From Dechloromonas denitrificans (lineage in GTDB: Bacteria; Pseudomonadota; Gammaproteobacteria; Burkholderiales; Rhodocyclaceae), in NCBI RefSeq assembly GCF_001551835.1, contig NZ_LODL01000010.1:100695-164694 (forward strand): DNA of 64,000 bases, read 5' to 3'. Under the pieces are notes generated by a model, which saw only the letters and a program-made list of their open reading frames with translations, had not been told where the DNA came from and did no database searches. Of this stretch, positions 55,244 to 64,000 are shown one piece after another. Both the position numbers and the translations under genes were made by a program. Every line of letters starts with the position of its first letter. Position 1 is the stretch's first letter.

Positions 55244-56083
55244 CTAGAGGCGGCCGAGGATGACCTCGGCGACGAAACGACTGCCGACGTAAGCCAGTAT
55301 CAACAGGGCAAAACCAGCAAGCGTCCAGCGCAGGGCGCGTTTGCCACGCCACCCCCAGGCATGGCGTCCGACCAGCAATGTGGCGAAGATGCCCCAGGAG
55401 GCAAAGGCGAACAGTGTCTTGTGGTCAAGCGACATCGGCTTTCCGAATAGTGCTTCGGAGAAAAAGACGCCGCTGCCCACGGTTAGGGAGAGCAGGATGA
55501 AGCCGAGCAGGAGCATCCGGAAAAGCAGCGATTCCATGGTCAGCAGTGGTGGCAGGCTGGCTAGGCTGCGTTTCATCGAGCGTTTGTGTAGGGCGTTTTC
55601 GGTGAAGCCCATGAAAATCGCGTGCAGCGCCGACAGGGTCAGCAGGCTGTAGGCCAGCATGGCGGCCAGGAAATGGAGCTTGAAGCCGGTGGCGCTGGCG
55701 TGGGCAACCAGATGAACGTTGGGGAAGGCTACCGGCAGTGCCGTGCAGGCAGCAGCCAGTGGCAGAACCATGGGCTGCATGCCTTCCATTCGGGCCATGA
55801 AGCTTTCCAGCCAATAGATCAGCGCGGCCAGCCACATCATCAGCGACAAGGCAAAACTGAATGAGAAGCGCATGCCCGTTTCGGCAAACAGCGCGCTATA
55901 CAGTCCATAAGCGTGAATCAACAGGGCGGCGGCAATGGCCGCGCGCTCCCAGGTTTGCATGGGGCAGGCTACGCACTGGTTTTCGCCTTCGCGCCAACGG
56001 GTGTTCCAAAAATGGAACCCGAGCGCGCCATATATCAGGGCGGCGAGAATGTGCGGCAGAAGCTGAATTACAATGTCGGCCAT
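55244..56083 (-). CDS. YpjD/CcsA-like inner-membrane protein
   Basis: 279 residues with eight hydrophobic helices of the cytochrome c assembly (CcsA/HemX-like) family. It has HASATGFKLHFLAAMLAYSLLTLSALHAIFM in the middle and DHKTLFAFASWGIFATLLVGRHAWGWRGKRA, where histidines could bind haem; the WWD motif of true CcsA/CcmC is absent. Its role is unknown. It is divergent from ffh with only 29 bp between start codons, so the two promoters must lie partly within coding sequence. It is co-transcribed with the CorC-type gene. Confidence 0.88.
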   Translation of the reverse strand: MADIVIQLLPHILAALIYGALGFHFWNTRWREGENQCVACPMQTWERAAIAAALLIHAYGLYSALFAETGMRFSFSFALSLMMWLAALIYWLESFMARMEGMQPMVLPLAAACTALPVAFPNVHLVAHASATGFKLHFLAAMLAYSLLTLSALHAIFMGFTENALHKRSMKRSLASLPPLLTMESLLFRMLLLGFILLSLTVGSGVFFSEALFGKPMSLDHKTLFAFASWGIFATLLVGRHAWGWRGKRALRWTLAGFALLILAYVGSRFVAEVILGRL

Positions 56084-56112
56084 CCGCAGATTCTACTAGA
56101 AGCCTACCTGAC

Positions 56113-57471
56113 ATGCTCGATAACCTGACCAATCGCCTTGCTCGCGTCATGAAGACGTTGAAGGGCGAAGCTCGCCTGACTGAATCCAATATTGCCGACG
56201 CACTTCGGGAAGTGCGTATGGCGCTGCTTGAGGCCGACGTGGCGCTGCCCGTGGTCAAGGACTTCATCGCCGCAGTCAAGGAGAAGGCGGTCGGTGAAGA
56301 AGTCATCGGCTCGCTGAGCCCGGGGCAGGCTCTGGTCGGGGTGGTGCATGCCGAACTGGCGAAAATCATGGGCGATGCCCACGAAGGCATCAATTTCAAT
56401 ACCCAGCCACCGGCGATTGTGTTGATGGCGGGTTTGCAGGGGGCCGGCAAGACGACCACGGTCGGCAAGCTGGCCAAGTTCCTCAAGGAAAACAACAAGA
56501 AAAAAGTGCTGGTGGTCTCTTGTGACGTTTATCGTCCGGCGGCAATCGAGCAGTTGAAGTCCGTGGCCGGGCAGGCTGGCGTCGATTTCTTCCCGTCGAC
56601 GACGGGCGAAAAGCCCGAAGCGATCGCGCTGGCTGCTCTGGATTGGGCGAAACGTCATTACCACGAGGTCCTGCTGGTCGATACGGCGGGTCGTCTTGCG
56701 GTCGACGAAGAAATGATGGCCGAAATCAAGCGCTTGCATGCCGCCATCAATCCGATTGAGACCTTGTTCGTCGTCGATGCCATGCTGGGTCAGGACGCCG
56801 TCAATACGGCCAAGGCTTTTAACGAGGCCTTGCCGCTGACCGGCGTGGTGCTGACCAAGCTCGATGGCGACGCACGCGGTGGTGCCGCACTGTCAGTCCG
56901 CCATGTGACGGGCAAGCCGATCAAGTTTGCCGGTGTCGGTGAGAAGCTGAGCGGGCTCGAGGCTTTTCATCCAGAGCGGATGGCTTCCCGGATTCTCGGG
57001 ATGGGCGACGTCTTGTCGCTGATCGAAGAAGCCAAGAAGGGGCTGGATGAGGAGAAGGCGGTTGCCTTCGCCAAGAAACTCAAGTCTGGCAAGGGCTTCG
57101 ATCTCAATGACTTCAAGGAGCAGATCGGCCAGATGCGCAATATGGGCGGCCTGTCGGCGCTGATGGACAAGATGCCGGCGCAGATTGCCCAGATGGCCGG
57201 TCAGTTGCCTGCCGGGGCCGAGAACAAGATGGTCGGCCGCGTCGAAGGCATCATCAATTCAATGACCCCGGCCGAGCGGGCCAAGCCGGAATTGATCAAG
57301 GCCAGTCGCAAGCGTCGCATTGCGATGGGCGCCGGGGTTCAGGTGCAGGAAGTCAATCGACTGCTCAACCAGTTCGAGCAGTCGCAGAAAATGATGAAGA
57401 TGATGACCAAGGGCGGCATCGGCAAGCTGATGCGCGGCATGAAAGGCATGCTGCCCGGGATGGGGCGCTGA
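56113..57471 (+). CDS. ffh: Signal recognition particle protein Ffh
   Basis: A GTPase that with 4.5S RNA targets nascent membrane proteins to FtsY. 452 residues from the ATG before LDNLTNRLARVMKTLKG: N domain (1-90), G domain with GLQGAGKTTTVGKL (about 107), DTAGRLAVDEE and TKLDGDARGGAALS, and Met-rich M domain (about 300-452) with MKMMTKGGIGKLMRGMKGML. The 4.5S RNA gene is not in this window. Longer in-frame upstream codons lie opposite the YpjD gene and are not used. Confidence 0.97.
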   Translation: MLDNLTNRLARVMKTLKGEARLTESNIADALREVRMALLEADVALPVVKDFIAAVKEKAVGEEVIGSLSPGQALVGVVHAELAKIMGDAHEGINFNTQPPAIVLMAGLQGAGKTTTVGKLAKFLKENNKKKVLVVSCDVYRPAAIEQLKSVAGQAGVDFFPSTTGEKPEAIALAALDWAKRHYHEVLLVDTAGRLAVDEEMMAEIKRLHAAINPIETLFVVDAMLGQDAVNTAKAFNEALPLTGVVLTKLDGDARGGAALSVRHVTGKPIKFAGVGEKLSGLEAFHPERMASRILGMGDVLSLIEEAKKGLDEEKAVAFAKKLKSGKGFDLNDFKEQIGQMRNMGGLSALMDKMPAQIAQMAGQLPAGAENKMVGRVEGIINSMTPAERAKPELIKASRKRRIAMGAGVQVQEVNRLLNQFEQSQKMMKMMTKGGIGKLMRGMKGMLPGMGR

Positions 57472-57480
57472 TCCGCTGAT

Positions 57481-58092
57481 TTACTGGCCGGCCTGCACCA
57501 AGCGGGCCGGTTTCTCATAGCCCCATTGATTTTGCCAGGCAGCGCGAACGATATTTGGGTATTCCGGTTTGCCCAGGCTGCCGTTGTAGCGGCCTAAAGC
57601 GCGGAAAAGATCGCCGCGCTCAATATCCAGATAGTGGCGCAGGATGGTGCAGCCATAGCGCAGGTTGGTGCGCAGGTCGAACAGGCTATCCTCCGGTCGA
57701 CCGATCAATTTCAGCCAAAATGGCATGACCTGCATGTAGCCGCGGGCGCCGGCCGAAGAGACGGCATATTTGCGAAAGCCGGATTCGACCTGCATCAGGC
57801 CGAGTACCAGTTGTGGGTCCAGGCCGGCTCGGGTGGCTTCGTAATGCACGCTGCGCAGCAGGTCGATCCGGTATTCGCGATTAGGAATGCGTTTTTCCAG
57901 GCGGCGGGACATTTCGCCCAGCCAGTCCACCGCATCCATCGAATTCTTGAATGAAGTCACCGTCGGCCGTGAGTCGGAGACGGCCTTGTGCAAGGCGCCC
58001 TGAACGCTGGCCGATAAAGGTTCATACTTCTGCGCGCCGGCGAATGCCGCCGACGCGCTGCACAGGGCGATGGCCGCAATCAGGCGGCGCAC
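57481..58092 (-). CDS. Lytic transglycosylase, SLT domain
   Basis: A 203-residue periplasmic muramidase-like protein with Sec signal ([20 protein letters not shown]). The SLT domain (about 85-185) has the catalytic glutamate in [21 protein letters not shown] and the YMQVMPFW and [13 protein letters not shown] motifs. It cleaves peptidoglycan between MurNAc and GlcNAc. It overlaps proS by 13 bases, a frequent proteobacterial arrangement, and converges on ffh with a 9-bp gap. Confidence 0.92.
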   Translation of the reverse strand: MRRLIAAIALCSASAAFAGAQKYEPLSASVQGALHKAVSDSRPTVTSFKNSMDAVDWLGEMSRRLEKRIPNREYRIDLLRSVHYEATRAGLDPQLVLGLMQVESGFRKYAVSSAGARGYMQVMPFWLKLIGRPEDSLFDLRTNLRYGCTILRHYLDIERGDLFRALGRYNGSLGKPEYPNIVRAAWQNQWGYEKPARLVQAGQ

Positions 58093-59810
58093 AGCTTCGC
58101 TTTGAGGGTGGTGAGGATGTCGGCTTGGCTGATCATCGTTGCCTCGGCTTCCTGGCGTCCCTTGTACTCGAGTTGCCCTTCCTTCAGGCCGCGCTCGCCG
58201 ATGACGACCCGGTGGGGAATGCCGATCAGTTCCATGTCGGCGAACATCACCCCGGGGCGTTCGTTGCGGTCGTCCAGAACGACGTCGATGCCGGCCGTCT
58301 TCAATTGCGCATACAGTTCGTCTGCAGCCGTCTTGACGGCCTCGCTCTTGTGATAACCCATCGGTACGATACAGACCTCGAACGGGGCGATTGCCGTGGG
58401 CAGAACGATGCCGCGTTCGTCGTTGCCTTGTTCGATTGCTGAGCCAACGATACGTGACACGCCAATCCCGTAGCAGCCCATTTCCATGATCTGGCTCTTG
58501 CCATTTTCATCGAGGTAGGCACAGTTCAGCGCCGCTGCGTACTTCTGGCGCAACTGGAAAATGTGGCCGACTTCGATGCCGCGGCAGATTTCCAGTTTGC
58601 CCTTGCCGTCAGGGGAGGGGTCGCCGGCGACGACGTTGCGGAGATCGAACACTTCGGGTTCCGGCAGGTCGCGGCCGAAATTGACACCGCTCAGGTGGAA
58701 GCCGGCTTCGTTGGCGCCGCAGACGAAGTCGCTCATCGCGGCTACAGTGCGGTCGGCAAAAATTGCAACTTTTTTACCGTCGACCGCAACCGGGCCGATA
58801 TAGCCCGGCTTGCAAGCAAGGTATTCCTCGACTTCGCTCTCCAGCGCGAGGCGGAGGTTGGTGAGGCCGGCGATCTTGCTGGCCTTGATCTCGTTCAGTT
58901 CATGATCGCCGCGCAGCAGCAGCAAGGCAAAGGTCTTGTTGCCGTCATCCGGTTCGCCGACCACGGCAATCGCTTTTACGATGTTCTCCAGCGAAACGTT
59001 CAGGAATTCGGCGACGTCGCTGCAGGCCATTTTGCCCGGGGTGGCAATCTTCTTCATGGTGTTGGTCGCGGCCGCGCGCGGGTTCGCTGGTGCCAGTGCT
59101 TCCGCCAGTTCGACGTTGGCGGCGTAATCGGAAGCCGGGCAGAAAGCGATGTCATCTTCGCCGGAGTCGGCTAGAACATGAAACTCGTGCGATCCAGTGC
59201 CGCCAATCGAGCCGGTGTCGGCGGCAACGGCGCGGAAGCGCAGGCCGAGTCGGCTGAAAATGCGGCTGTAGGTAGCGTACATGTTGCCGTATTCGCGTTT
59301 CAGGTCTTCAAATGATGTGTGAAACGAATAGCCGTCTTTCATCAAGAATTCGCGGCCGCGCATTACGCCAAAGCGGGGGCGGATTTCGTCACGGAATTTT
59401 GTCTGGATCTGGTAGAGGTGAATCGGCAACTGGCGATAGCTCTTGACGTCGCGCCGCACGGCATCGGTAATGACTTCCTCGTGGGTCGGCCCGATCACGA
59501 ATTCACGCTGATGGCGATCCTTGAAGCGCAGCAGTTCGGGCCCGTATTGCTCCCAACGACCGGACTCCTGCCATAGTTCGGCAGGTTGTACCGCAGGCAT
59601 CAGCAATTCCAGGGCGCCGGCGTTGTTCATTTCTTCCCGGACGATGTTTTCAACCTTGCGCAAGACACGCAGGCCGAGCGGCATCCACGTGTAAATGCCG
59701 GCCGCGGCGCGCTTGATATAACCGGCGCGCAGCATCATCTTTTGACTAACGACCTCGGCATCGGCCGGGGCTTCCTTAAGCGTGGTAAAAAAGAACTGCG
59801 AAGTGCGCAT
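58080..59810 (-). CDS. proS: Proline--tRNA ligase
   Basis: 576 residues from the ATG before [22 protein letters not shown] bacterial-type enzyme with the editing insertion (INS, about 225-400) between motifs 2 and 3, which removes misacylated Ala-tRNA-Pro. Seen are the [24 protein letters not shown] start, motif 2 [25 protein letters not shown] (in parts) and motif 3 [22 protein letters not shown] lies upstream as a likely -10 element. It is divergent from rppH. Confidence 0.97.
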   Translation of the reverse strand: MRTSQFFFTTLKEAPADAEVVSQKMMLRAGYIKRAAAGIYTWMPLGLRVLRKVENIVREEMNNAGALELLMPAVQPAELWQESGRWEQYGPELLRFKDRHQREFVIGPTHEEVITDAVRRDVKSYRQLPIHLYQIQTKFRDEIRPRFGVMRGREFLMKDGYSFHTSFEDLKREYGNMYATYSRIFSRLGLRFRAVAADTGSIGGTGSHEFHVLADSGEDDIAFCPASDYAANVELAEALAPANPRAAATNTMKKIATPGKMACSDVAEFLNVSLENIVKAIAVVGEPDDGNKTFALLLLRGDHELNEIKASKIAGLTNLRLALESEVEEYLACKPGYIGPVAVDGKKVAIFADRTVAAMSDFVCGANEAGFHLSGVNFGRDLPEPEVFDLRNVVAGDPSPDGKGKLEICRGIEVGHIFQLRQKYAAALNCAYLDENGKSQIMEMGCYGIGVSRIVGSAIEQGNDERGIVLPTAIAPFEVCIVPMGYHKSEAVKTAADELYAQLKTAGIDVVLDDRNERPGVMFADMELIGIPHRVVIGERGLKEGQLEYKGRQEAEATMISQADILTTLKAKLCAA

Positions 59811-59922
59811 GGGATGCTCTTGAATTCGTTGCGAAAAGCGCATTTTACACGCAGGCTGTGCTTTGCACCCGGGCAGCCTTTGTGAAAGAATTGGGGCAAC
59901 TTTTAATTTTTGCAGGATTTTT

Positions 59923-60462
59923 ATGCTCGACCGTGAAGGCTACCGCCCGAACGTCGGCATTATTCTTTGTAACGCCAAGAACGAGGTTTTCTGGGGTAAG
60001 CGCATACGGGAGCATTCCTGGCAGTTTCCACAAGGTGGCATCAAGCGCGGCGAAACGCCGGAAGAGGCCATGTATCGTGAACTGTACGAAGAGGTCGGGC
60101 TCTTGCCCGAGCATGTGCGCATCCTCGGAAGAACCAAGGGCTGGTTGCGTTATGAAGTGCCGACACACTGGATCAAGCGCGAATGGCGTGGATCCTACAA
60201 GGGCCAGAAGCAAATCTGGTTTCTGTTACGCCTCGTTGGGCGTGATAACGATGTAAGTTTGCGGGCGACCAACAAACCGGAATTTGATGCGTGGCGCTGG
60301 AATGATTACTGGGTGCCTCTTGATGCCGTTATAGAGTTCAAGCGGGGGGTTTACGAGCAGGCGTTGAACGAACTCGTCCGTTTTCTTGATCTCGATCGGC
60401 GTGCTCGTCTTCGTCGAGGGGCGGTGCTTGATGATTCGGCGATTGCCGGTGAGGAGTCTTAG
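59923..60462 (+). CDS. rppH: RNA pyrophosphohydrolase
   Basis: Removes pyrophosphate from 5' triphosphorylated mRNA to trigger RNase E decay. 179 residues: [33 protein letters not shown], and a Nudix box [20 protein letters not shown] followed by GL. An AGGA site lies 6 bases before the ATG. The C-terminus extends beyond the core with Arg-rich residues (RRARLRRG), perhaps for RNA contact. Its stop overlaps the GTG of the next gene by one base. Confidence 0.95.
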   Translation: MLDREGYRPNVGIILCNAKNEVFWGKRIREHSWQFPQGGIKRGETPEEAMYRELYEEVGLLPEHVRILGRTKGWLRYEVPTHWIKREWRGSYKGQKQIWFLLRLVGRDNDVSLRATNKPEFDAWRWNDYWVPLDAVIEFKRGVYEQALNELVRFLDLDRRARLRRGAVLDDSAIAGEES

Positions 60463-60980
60463 TGCGTTCGATTCTTCGTTCGGCTTTTTTTTTGCTGGCT
60501 TTCGTTATGTCTGGTCATGGGTTTGCGGCTTCGGACGAAGATGATGAAGCCAGGCAGTGGCAAGAAACAATAATTGTGTTACCGGCGCCGCCTGCTGAAG
60601 CTTCACTTTTGCCCTTTTATGTCAGTGCGGCCTCAGAAAATCGCTTTTTTGTTGATGTTTCTACGTTGAGCGTAGGTGGTGATGGTGTAGTTCGTTACAC
60701 GCTCGTAGTCGTTTCTCCAGAAGGGGGGCGCAATGTCAGTTTTGAGGGCATGCGCTGTGAAACCAGGGAGCGCCGTATCTATGCATCCGGGCGTGCTGAC
60801 GGCTCTTGGTCAGAATCTCGGGTCAAGCAATGGGCGCGGATCCGAGATGCTTATGGGAATCGCCATCACGCCGCGCTTTTCCTTGAATATTTTTGCCCGG
60901 GTGGCGTCATCGTCCGTGATGCGGCAGAGGCGCGAGAAGCTCTGCGCCTAGGCGGGCATCCCGAAACTCAGCGTAGGTGA
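60462..60980 (+). CDS. CNP1-like family periplasmic protein
   Basis: 172 residues from a GTG start overlapping the rppH stop. It has a Sec signal ([21 protein letters not shown]). The mature protein begins with an acidic patch ([12 protein letters not shown]), followed by a compact domain with [21 protein letters not shown] and [17 protein letters not shown], consistent with the CNP1-like family known from neisserial and other betaproteobacterial envelope proteins. The function is unknown. It sits 5 bp ahead of coq7, probably on one transcript with rppH. Confidence 0.85.
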   Translation: MRSILRSAFFLLAFVMSGHGFAASDEDDEARQWQETIIVLPAPPAEASLLPFYVSAASENRFFVDVSTLSVGGDGVVRYTLVVVSPEGGRNVSFEGMRCETRERRIYASGRADGSWSESRVKQWARIRDAYGNRHHAALFLEYFCPGGVIVRDAAEAREALRLGGHPETQRR

Positions 60981-60985
60981 GAGCG

Positions 60986-61609
60986 ATGGCAATTGATCAG
61001 GTTATCAGTGAGGTTGATCGTGTATTGCGCACGCTCTGGGCGCCAGCTTCCAGCGTCAGGCCATTACCCGGTGCAGAGTTGTCGGATGCTGAGCTGAGTG
61101 CCGCCGAACGAAGCCATGTGGTCGGCTTGATGCGAGTCAATCACTGCGGTGAAATTTGTGCCCAGGCTCTATATCAGGGGCAGGCGCTGACCTCGCGTGA
61201 GCCCGGTGTTCGCGAAGCGCTATGCATCGCTGCGAATGAAGAAACCGAGCACCTCGCCTGGACTGAGCGACGTATTGGCGAGTTGGGGGGGCAAAAAAGC
61301 CTCCTGAATCCCGTGCTTTACGCCGGTGCCTTGTCGATGGGGGTTGCTGCCGGGTTGCTAGGCGACAAATGGAATCTTGGCTTCCTGGCCGAGACAGAGC
61401 GACAGGTCGAGGCCCATCTGGATACCCACCTGCTTAGTTTGCCTGCTGGTGATCAGCGTTCGCGTGCAATCGTCGAGCAAATGAGGCTTGATGAAATTCG
61501 GCATGCAGATATGGCGATTCATTACGGTGCTGCAGAACTGCCGCCATTGGTAAAAATCACCATGAAGGTGGCAGCCAAGATCATGACCAAGGCTGCCTAT
61601 TATCTATAG
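60986..61609 (+). CDS. coq7: 2-nonaprenyl-3-methyl-6-methoxy-1,4-benzoquinol hydroxylase, Coq7 type
   Basis: A di-iron monooxygenase in ubiquinone synthesis, performing the C6 (last) hydroxylation where UbiF is absent. 207 residues; the ATG at 60986 has GGTGAG upstream. The twin repeats carry the di-iron ligands in [33 protein letters not shown] and [16 protein letters not shown]. In betaproteobacteria this enzyme replaces the flavin UbiF. It is the last gene of the rppH-CNP1-coq7 run; osmC converges after 10 bp. Confidence 0.94.
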   Translation: MAIDQVISEVDRVLRTLWAPASSVRPLPGAELSDAELSAAERSHVVGLMRVNHCGEICAQALYQGQALTSREPGVREALCIAANEETEHLAWTERRIGELGGQKSLLNPVLYAGALSMGVAAGLLGDKWNLGFLAETERQVEAHLDTHLLSLPAGDQRSRAIVEQMRLDEIRHADMAIHYGAAELPPLVKITMKVAAKIMTKAAYYL

Positions 61610-61619
61610 GAGGCTTGTC

Positions 61620-62048
61620 TCAGGCCTCGTCTATGATTTCGAAGTCGTGCGTGATCGTTGCTGTTTTTCCGATCATGATCGAAGCGGAGCAGTATTTGTC
61701 TTTCGATAGCTCAATGGCGCGTGCAACTGCTTCTGGTTTGAGCTGTTTTCCTTTGACGCGATAGTGAAAGTGGATGTTTGTAAAGATTTTCGGATCGGTG
61801 TTGGCACGCTCCGCTGTTAGTGCAACGTCGCATCCACTGACTGCGTGCCGGCCTTTTTTTAGAATAAGCACGACGTCAAATGCGGTACAACCACCTGTCC
61901 CCGCTAAGACCATTTCCATTGGCCGTAGGCCGAGATTTCTCCCGCCGGCTTCGGGGGCGCCGTCCATAACGACAGCGTGGCCGCTCCCTGTCTCTGCGAC
62001 AAAAGACATGCCGGCATCATTGCCCATCCATCTAACAGTGCATTCCAT
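61620..62048 (-). CDS. OsmC/Ohr-family peroxide-detoxifying protein
   Basis: 142 residues with the two redox cysteines of the family, Cys54 in LAGTGGCTAFDVV and Cys120 in SKDKYCSASIM. It reduces organic hydroperoxides through a cysteine couple; the sequence is the YhfA-like subgroup (short, HFHYRVKG) more than Ohr. It converges on coq7. Upstream is the 500-bp intergenic region with dyads at 62101-62130 that could regulate it. Confidence 0.9.
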   Translation of the reverse strand: MECTVRWMGNDAGMSFVAETGSGHAVVMDGAPEAGGRNLGLRPMEMVLAGTGGCTAFDVVLILKKGRHAVSGCDVALTAERANTDPKIFTNIHFHYRVKGKQLKPEAVARAIELSKDKYCSASIMIGKTATITHDFEIIDEA

Positions 62049-62272
62049 CTGCGTCTCCTTGAAAGAGTCTGGATTTTAGCGGATATCAATGCATCGGGCA
62101 GTTGTGCGATGCCTTGCTGCGGCGCACAACGACATGAGGGTGATTGGAGGCAATGATATCGAAAATTTTTGGTTTAACATTTCAGTATCGATTAAACGCG
62201 CGTTAAAATTTTTGCGAAAAAACAATGATATATGATTTATTGTTTTTAACTATTCTTTGATAATTAAATGCA
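62049..62272. promoter_or_regulatory. AT-rich intergenic region with a TTGTGC...GCACAA dyad
   Basis: No ORF. GTTGTGC (62101-62107) and GCACAAC (62124-62130) form one dyad. The 12-mer TGCGGCGCACAA at 62118-62129 recurs at 62276-62287. The stretch 62160-62272 is very AT-rich and probably holds the small RNA promoter (TTGTTT at 62240, TAATTA at 62261, weak). Confidence 0.45.
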
Positions 62273-62438
62273 TTGTGCGGCGCACAAAAAACCTTGCCTC
62301 TGTCTGTCTCTTCGTGCAGAATACGAAGCGTACGAACCAAGGTTGATTGTTAAAGATTTTTCCGCGGTTCAGGATTGTCTCCTCCACCCTCCTCCTTTGG
62401 TGTGGATTTAACGCGGCTCAGCGAGCCGCGTTTTTTTT
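62273..62438 (+). ncRNA. Candidate small RNA with anti-Shine-Dalgarno motifs
   Basis: A gene-free segment that ends in a strong terminator although no plus-strand gene lies upstream of it. From 5' to 3': dyad TTGTGC-GGC-GCACAA (62273-62287); a hairpin domain closed by AACCTTG/CAAGGTT (62290-62296 with 62338-62344) containing CTTCGT/ACGAAG (62310-62315, 62323-62328); a linker; CU-rich TCTCCTCC (62378-62385) and CCCTCCTCC (62387-62395), complementary to ribosome-binding sites; and the terminator. This is the classic layout of a trans-acting sRNA. The exact 5' end is a guess. Confidence 0.6.
62410..62438 (+). terminator. Strong intrinsic terminator of the candidate sRNA
   Basis: AACGCGGCTC, AGC, GAGCCGCGTT (62410-62419 with 62423-62432) and a run of eight T residues. 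Confidence 0.85.
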
Positions 62439-62468
62439 AATTACTCCAGATCAAGATCTATATAGCTC

Positions 62469-62498
62469 TTGACATCGATTGTTGGAGTCGACTAGAAT
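62469..62498 (+). promoter_or_regulatory. Sigma-70 promoter of rplM-rpsI
   Basis: TTGACA, 18 bases, TAGAAT, 48 bp before the rplM ATG. Confidence 0.75.
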
Positions 62499-62545
62499 CC
62501 GCGCCTTTCTCCAATCTGCGCCCAATTTTTCAGGACGGCACACAC

Positions 62546-62974
62546 ATGAAAACGTTTTCCGCCAAGCCACATGAGGTGAAGCGCGAGTGGTTTGTGGTAG
62601 ACGCCACAGACAAGGTGCTCGGCCGCCTCGCCACCGAAATTGCTCGTCGCCTCCGTGGCAAGCACAAAGCTATTTATACTCCGCACGTTGACACCGGTGA
62701 CTTCATCGTTGTTACCAACGTCGAGAAGCTCGTTGTAACCGGTAACAAGGCCGAAGGTAAGAAGTACTTCCGTCACTCCGGTTATCCGGGCGGTATCTAC
62801 GAAACCAACTTCAAGAAGATGCAGCAGCGTTTTCCGGGGCGTGCTCTGGAAACTGCCGTAAAGGGTATGCTGCCGAAGGGTCCGCTGGGCTATGCCATGC
62901 TGAAGAAGCTGAAGTGCTATGCCGGTGAACAGCATCCTCACACCGCCCAGCAGCCCAAGGCTCTGGAAATCTAA
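62546..62974 (+). CDS. rplM: 50S ribosomal protein L13
   Basis: 142 residues, the usual length. It opens [29 protein letters not shown] and ends with the family tail [17 protein letters not shown]. It is an early assembly protein of the 50S subunit. Codon use here shifts to more T-ending codons than in the left part of the window, typical of highly expressed genes. It forms an operon with rpsI (9-bp gap). Confidence 0.98.
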   Translation: MKTFSAKPHEVKREWFVVDATDKVLGRLATEIARRLRGKHKAIYTPHVDTGDFIVVTNVEKLVVTGNKAEGKKYFRHSGYPGGIYETNFKKMQQRFPGRALETAVKGMLPKGPLGYAMLKKLKCYAGEQHPHTAQQPKALEI

Positions 62975-62983
62975 GGGGTCAAC

Positions 62984-63376
62984 ATGGCTGAAAGTTATTT
63001 CTACGGTACCGGTCGTCGCAAGAGCGCCGTTGCTCGTGTTTTTATGAAGCGTGGTTCTGGCGCTATTGTTGTAAATGGCAAGCCGGTGGATCAATTCTTC
63101 TCTCGCGAAACGGGGCGGATGATTGTTCGTCAGCCGCTTGAGTTGGTTGAGCAGCTTCAGGGTTTTGATATCAAGGTCAATGTGACCGGTGGTGGTGAGT
63201 CGGGCCAGGCTGGTGCAGTTCGTCACGGTATTACCCGTGCTTTGATCGAGTACGATGCGGGGCTTAAGCCAGCTCTTTCCAAGGCTGGCTTTGTTACCCG
63301 TGATGCTCGTGAAGTTGAACGTAAAAAAGTCGGTTTCCATAAAGCACGTCGTCGCAAGCAGTTCTCCAAGCGCTAA
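62984..63376 (+). CDS. rpsI: 30S ribosomal protein S9
   Basis: 130 residues with [19 protein letters not shown] start ([19 protein letters not shown]), [19 protein letters not shown] and the Lys/Arg C-terminus [17 protein letters not shown], whose last residues contact P-site tRNA. AGGGG lies upstream of the ATG. It is the second gene of the rplM-rpsI operon and is followed by a terminator. Confidence 0.98.
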   Translation: MAESYFYGTGRRKSAVARVFMKRGSGAIVVNGKPVDQFFSRETGRMIVRQPLELVEQLQGFDIKVNVTGGGESGQAGAVRHGITRALIEYDAGLKPALSKAGFVTRDAREVERKKVGFHKARRRKQFSKR

Positions 63377-63393
63377 CGCGCATGCTGTTGCAA

Positions 63394-63420
63394 AAAAGCC
63401 GCCTTTGGGCGGCTTTTTGT
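63394..63420 (+). terminator. Terminator of rplM-rpsI
   Basis: AAAAGCCGCC, TTTG, GGCGGCTTTT followed by TGTTTTT. Confidence 0.85.
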
Positions 63421-63497
63421 TTTTCACGTTGGCTTAAATTATGTGTTGCTGTATGGGGGAAATGCGTGGAACTAAAGCTGGTCGCCCGAAACTAACT

Positions 63498-63529
63498 GCA
63501 TTGACCGGGGCAATGCGGACTCGCATAAT
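63498..63529 (+). promoter_or_regulatory. erpA promoter with overlapping dyad
   Basis: TTGACC (63501-63506), 17 bases, CATAAT (63524-63529), 29 bp before the erpA ATG. GCATTG (63498-63503) and CAATGC (63511-63516) form a dyad over the -35, a candidate operator. It does not match the type 1 IscR consensus I know. Confidence 0.6.
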
Positions 63530-63558
63530 CTCACATGATTTTTTTAGGAGTTTTTCTG

Positions 63559-63909
63559 ATGAACGCTGTGACCGAAATGACCTCTCCGTTGCTCTTTACT
63601 GATAATGCGGCCAACAAAGTCAAAGAGTTGATTGAGGAAGAGGGGAATCCGGGCCTGAAATTGCGTGTTTTTGTTACGGGCGGAGGTTGCTCTGGATTTC
63701 AGTATGGTTTTACCTTCGACGAGGAGGTAAATGAGGACGATACGACGATGGAAAAAAATGGCGTCACATTGTTGATCGATCCGATGAGTTATCAATATTT
63801 GCTTGGTGCTGAGATTGACTATTCCGAGGGCTTGGAGGGGTCTCAGTTTGTTATTAGGAACCCGAATGCCACTTCGACTTGCGGATGTGGTTCGTCGTTC
63901 TCTGCGTAA
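63559..63909 (+). CDS. erpA: Iron-sulfur cluster insertion protein ErpA
   Basis: An A-type carrier that hands 4Fe-4S clusters to IspG, respiratory and other enzymes. 116 residues with cluster ligands Cys44 ([11 protein letters not shown]), Cys108 and Cys110 (TCGCGSSF). The ATG at 63559 has GGAG eight bases upstream; an ATG in the leader just before would add a hydrophobic octapeptide and is unlikely. It is a single gene with its own promoter and a strong terminator. Confidence 0.95.
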   Translation: MNAVTEMTSPLLFTDNAANKVKELIEEEGNPGLKLRVFVTGGGCSGFQYGFTFDEEVNEDDTTMEKNGVTLLIDPMSYQYLLGAEIDYSEGLEGSQFVIRNPNATSTCGCGSSFSA

Positions 63910-63957
63910 TCTTTGATTTCTCTGTTGAAAAGGCGGCTTGGCCGCCTCAGATTGCTG

Positions 63958-63993
63958 ACAAAGCCTCCAATCGTTTGGGGGCTTTGTTTTTTT
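63958..63993 (+). terminator. Terminator of erpA
   Basis: A 13-bp stem (63958-63970 with 63975-63987, one G-T pair) and seven T residues. A shorter hairpin, AGGCGGC/GCCGCCT, precedes it at 63931-63947. TATAAT at 63993-63998 could start the next transcript beyond the window. Confidence 0.85.
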
Positions 63994-64000
63994 ATAATGT

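Noticed and set aside
57472..57480. Terminator between ffh and the lytic transglycosylase gene
   Set aside because: The gap is only 9 bp and no hairpin with T tract is visible.

Overview
The window is chromosomal DNA from a GC-rich betaproteobacterium. It looks most like the Rhodocyclales (Dechloromonas/Azonexus group), judging by the protein sequences and by local gene orders such as grxC-secB-gpsA, bioB-bioC and pilB-pilC-pilD. This placement comes from memory, not from a search. Nearly everything is densely packed housekeeping or core metabolic sequence. I found no insertion sequence, integrase, prophage, CRISPR array, rRNA or tRNA gene.

Left third (1-23.7 kb): the end of a flavoprotein gene; a non-coding patch with DnaA-box-like sites; metG; a lone OmpR-type response regulator; apbC and dcd; a basic amino acid decarboxylase; folA and pgi; ccoG divergent from an NsrR-like regulator that heads a three-gene operon with an HPP membrane protein; thyA; a PilZ-like protein; mogA-darP; pmbA; and a TRAP transporter locus. 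The TRAP locus has two near-identical binding proteins, one DctQM pair on the opposite strand, and dps between them.

Middle (23.7-46 kb): glyA-nrdR-ribD; moeB; ctpA-envC; an ArsR-type regulator with the cysteine spacing of persulfide sensors, leading rhodanese, glutaredoxin and the secB-gpsA stretch; trmL; comF; bioB-bioC; msrPQ; HDOD and CBS proteins; cytochrome c4; engB and hemB, with a foldable leader between them; slmA; a HAD phosphatase; argB; and hsp20 behind a sigma-32 promoter.

Right third (46-64 kb): nudB, barstar and a secreted barnase-type RNase upstream of aspS; a DUF502 protein and an FmdB zinc ribbon; pilDCB; a CorC-type transporter; a YpjD-like membrane protein; ffh; a lytic transglycosylase and proS; rppH; coq7; osmC; a 500-bp gene-free stretch that probably encodes a small RNA; rplM-rpsI; and erpA.

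The signals not explained by ordinary genes are: (i) a candidate small RNA with anti-Shine-Dalgarno CU-rich motifs and its own terminator at about 62273-62438; (ii) a multibranched leader ahead of hemB; (iii) an 11-base word, CTGCGGTCGAC, present ten times on both strands and in several reading frames, reminiscent of an uptake or architecture sequence; (iv) an NsrR-type 11-1-11 operator between ccoG and the nsrR-HPP operon; and (v) a persulfide-sensor operon with its promoter inside a dyad.
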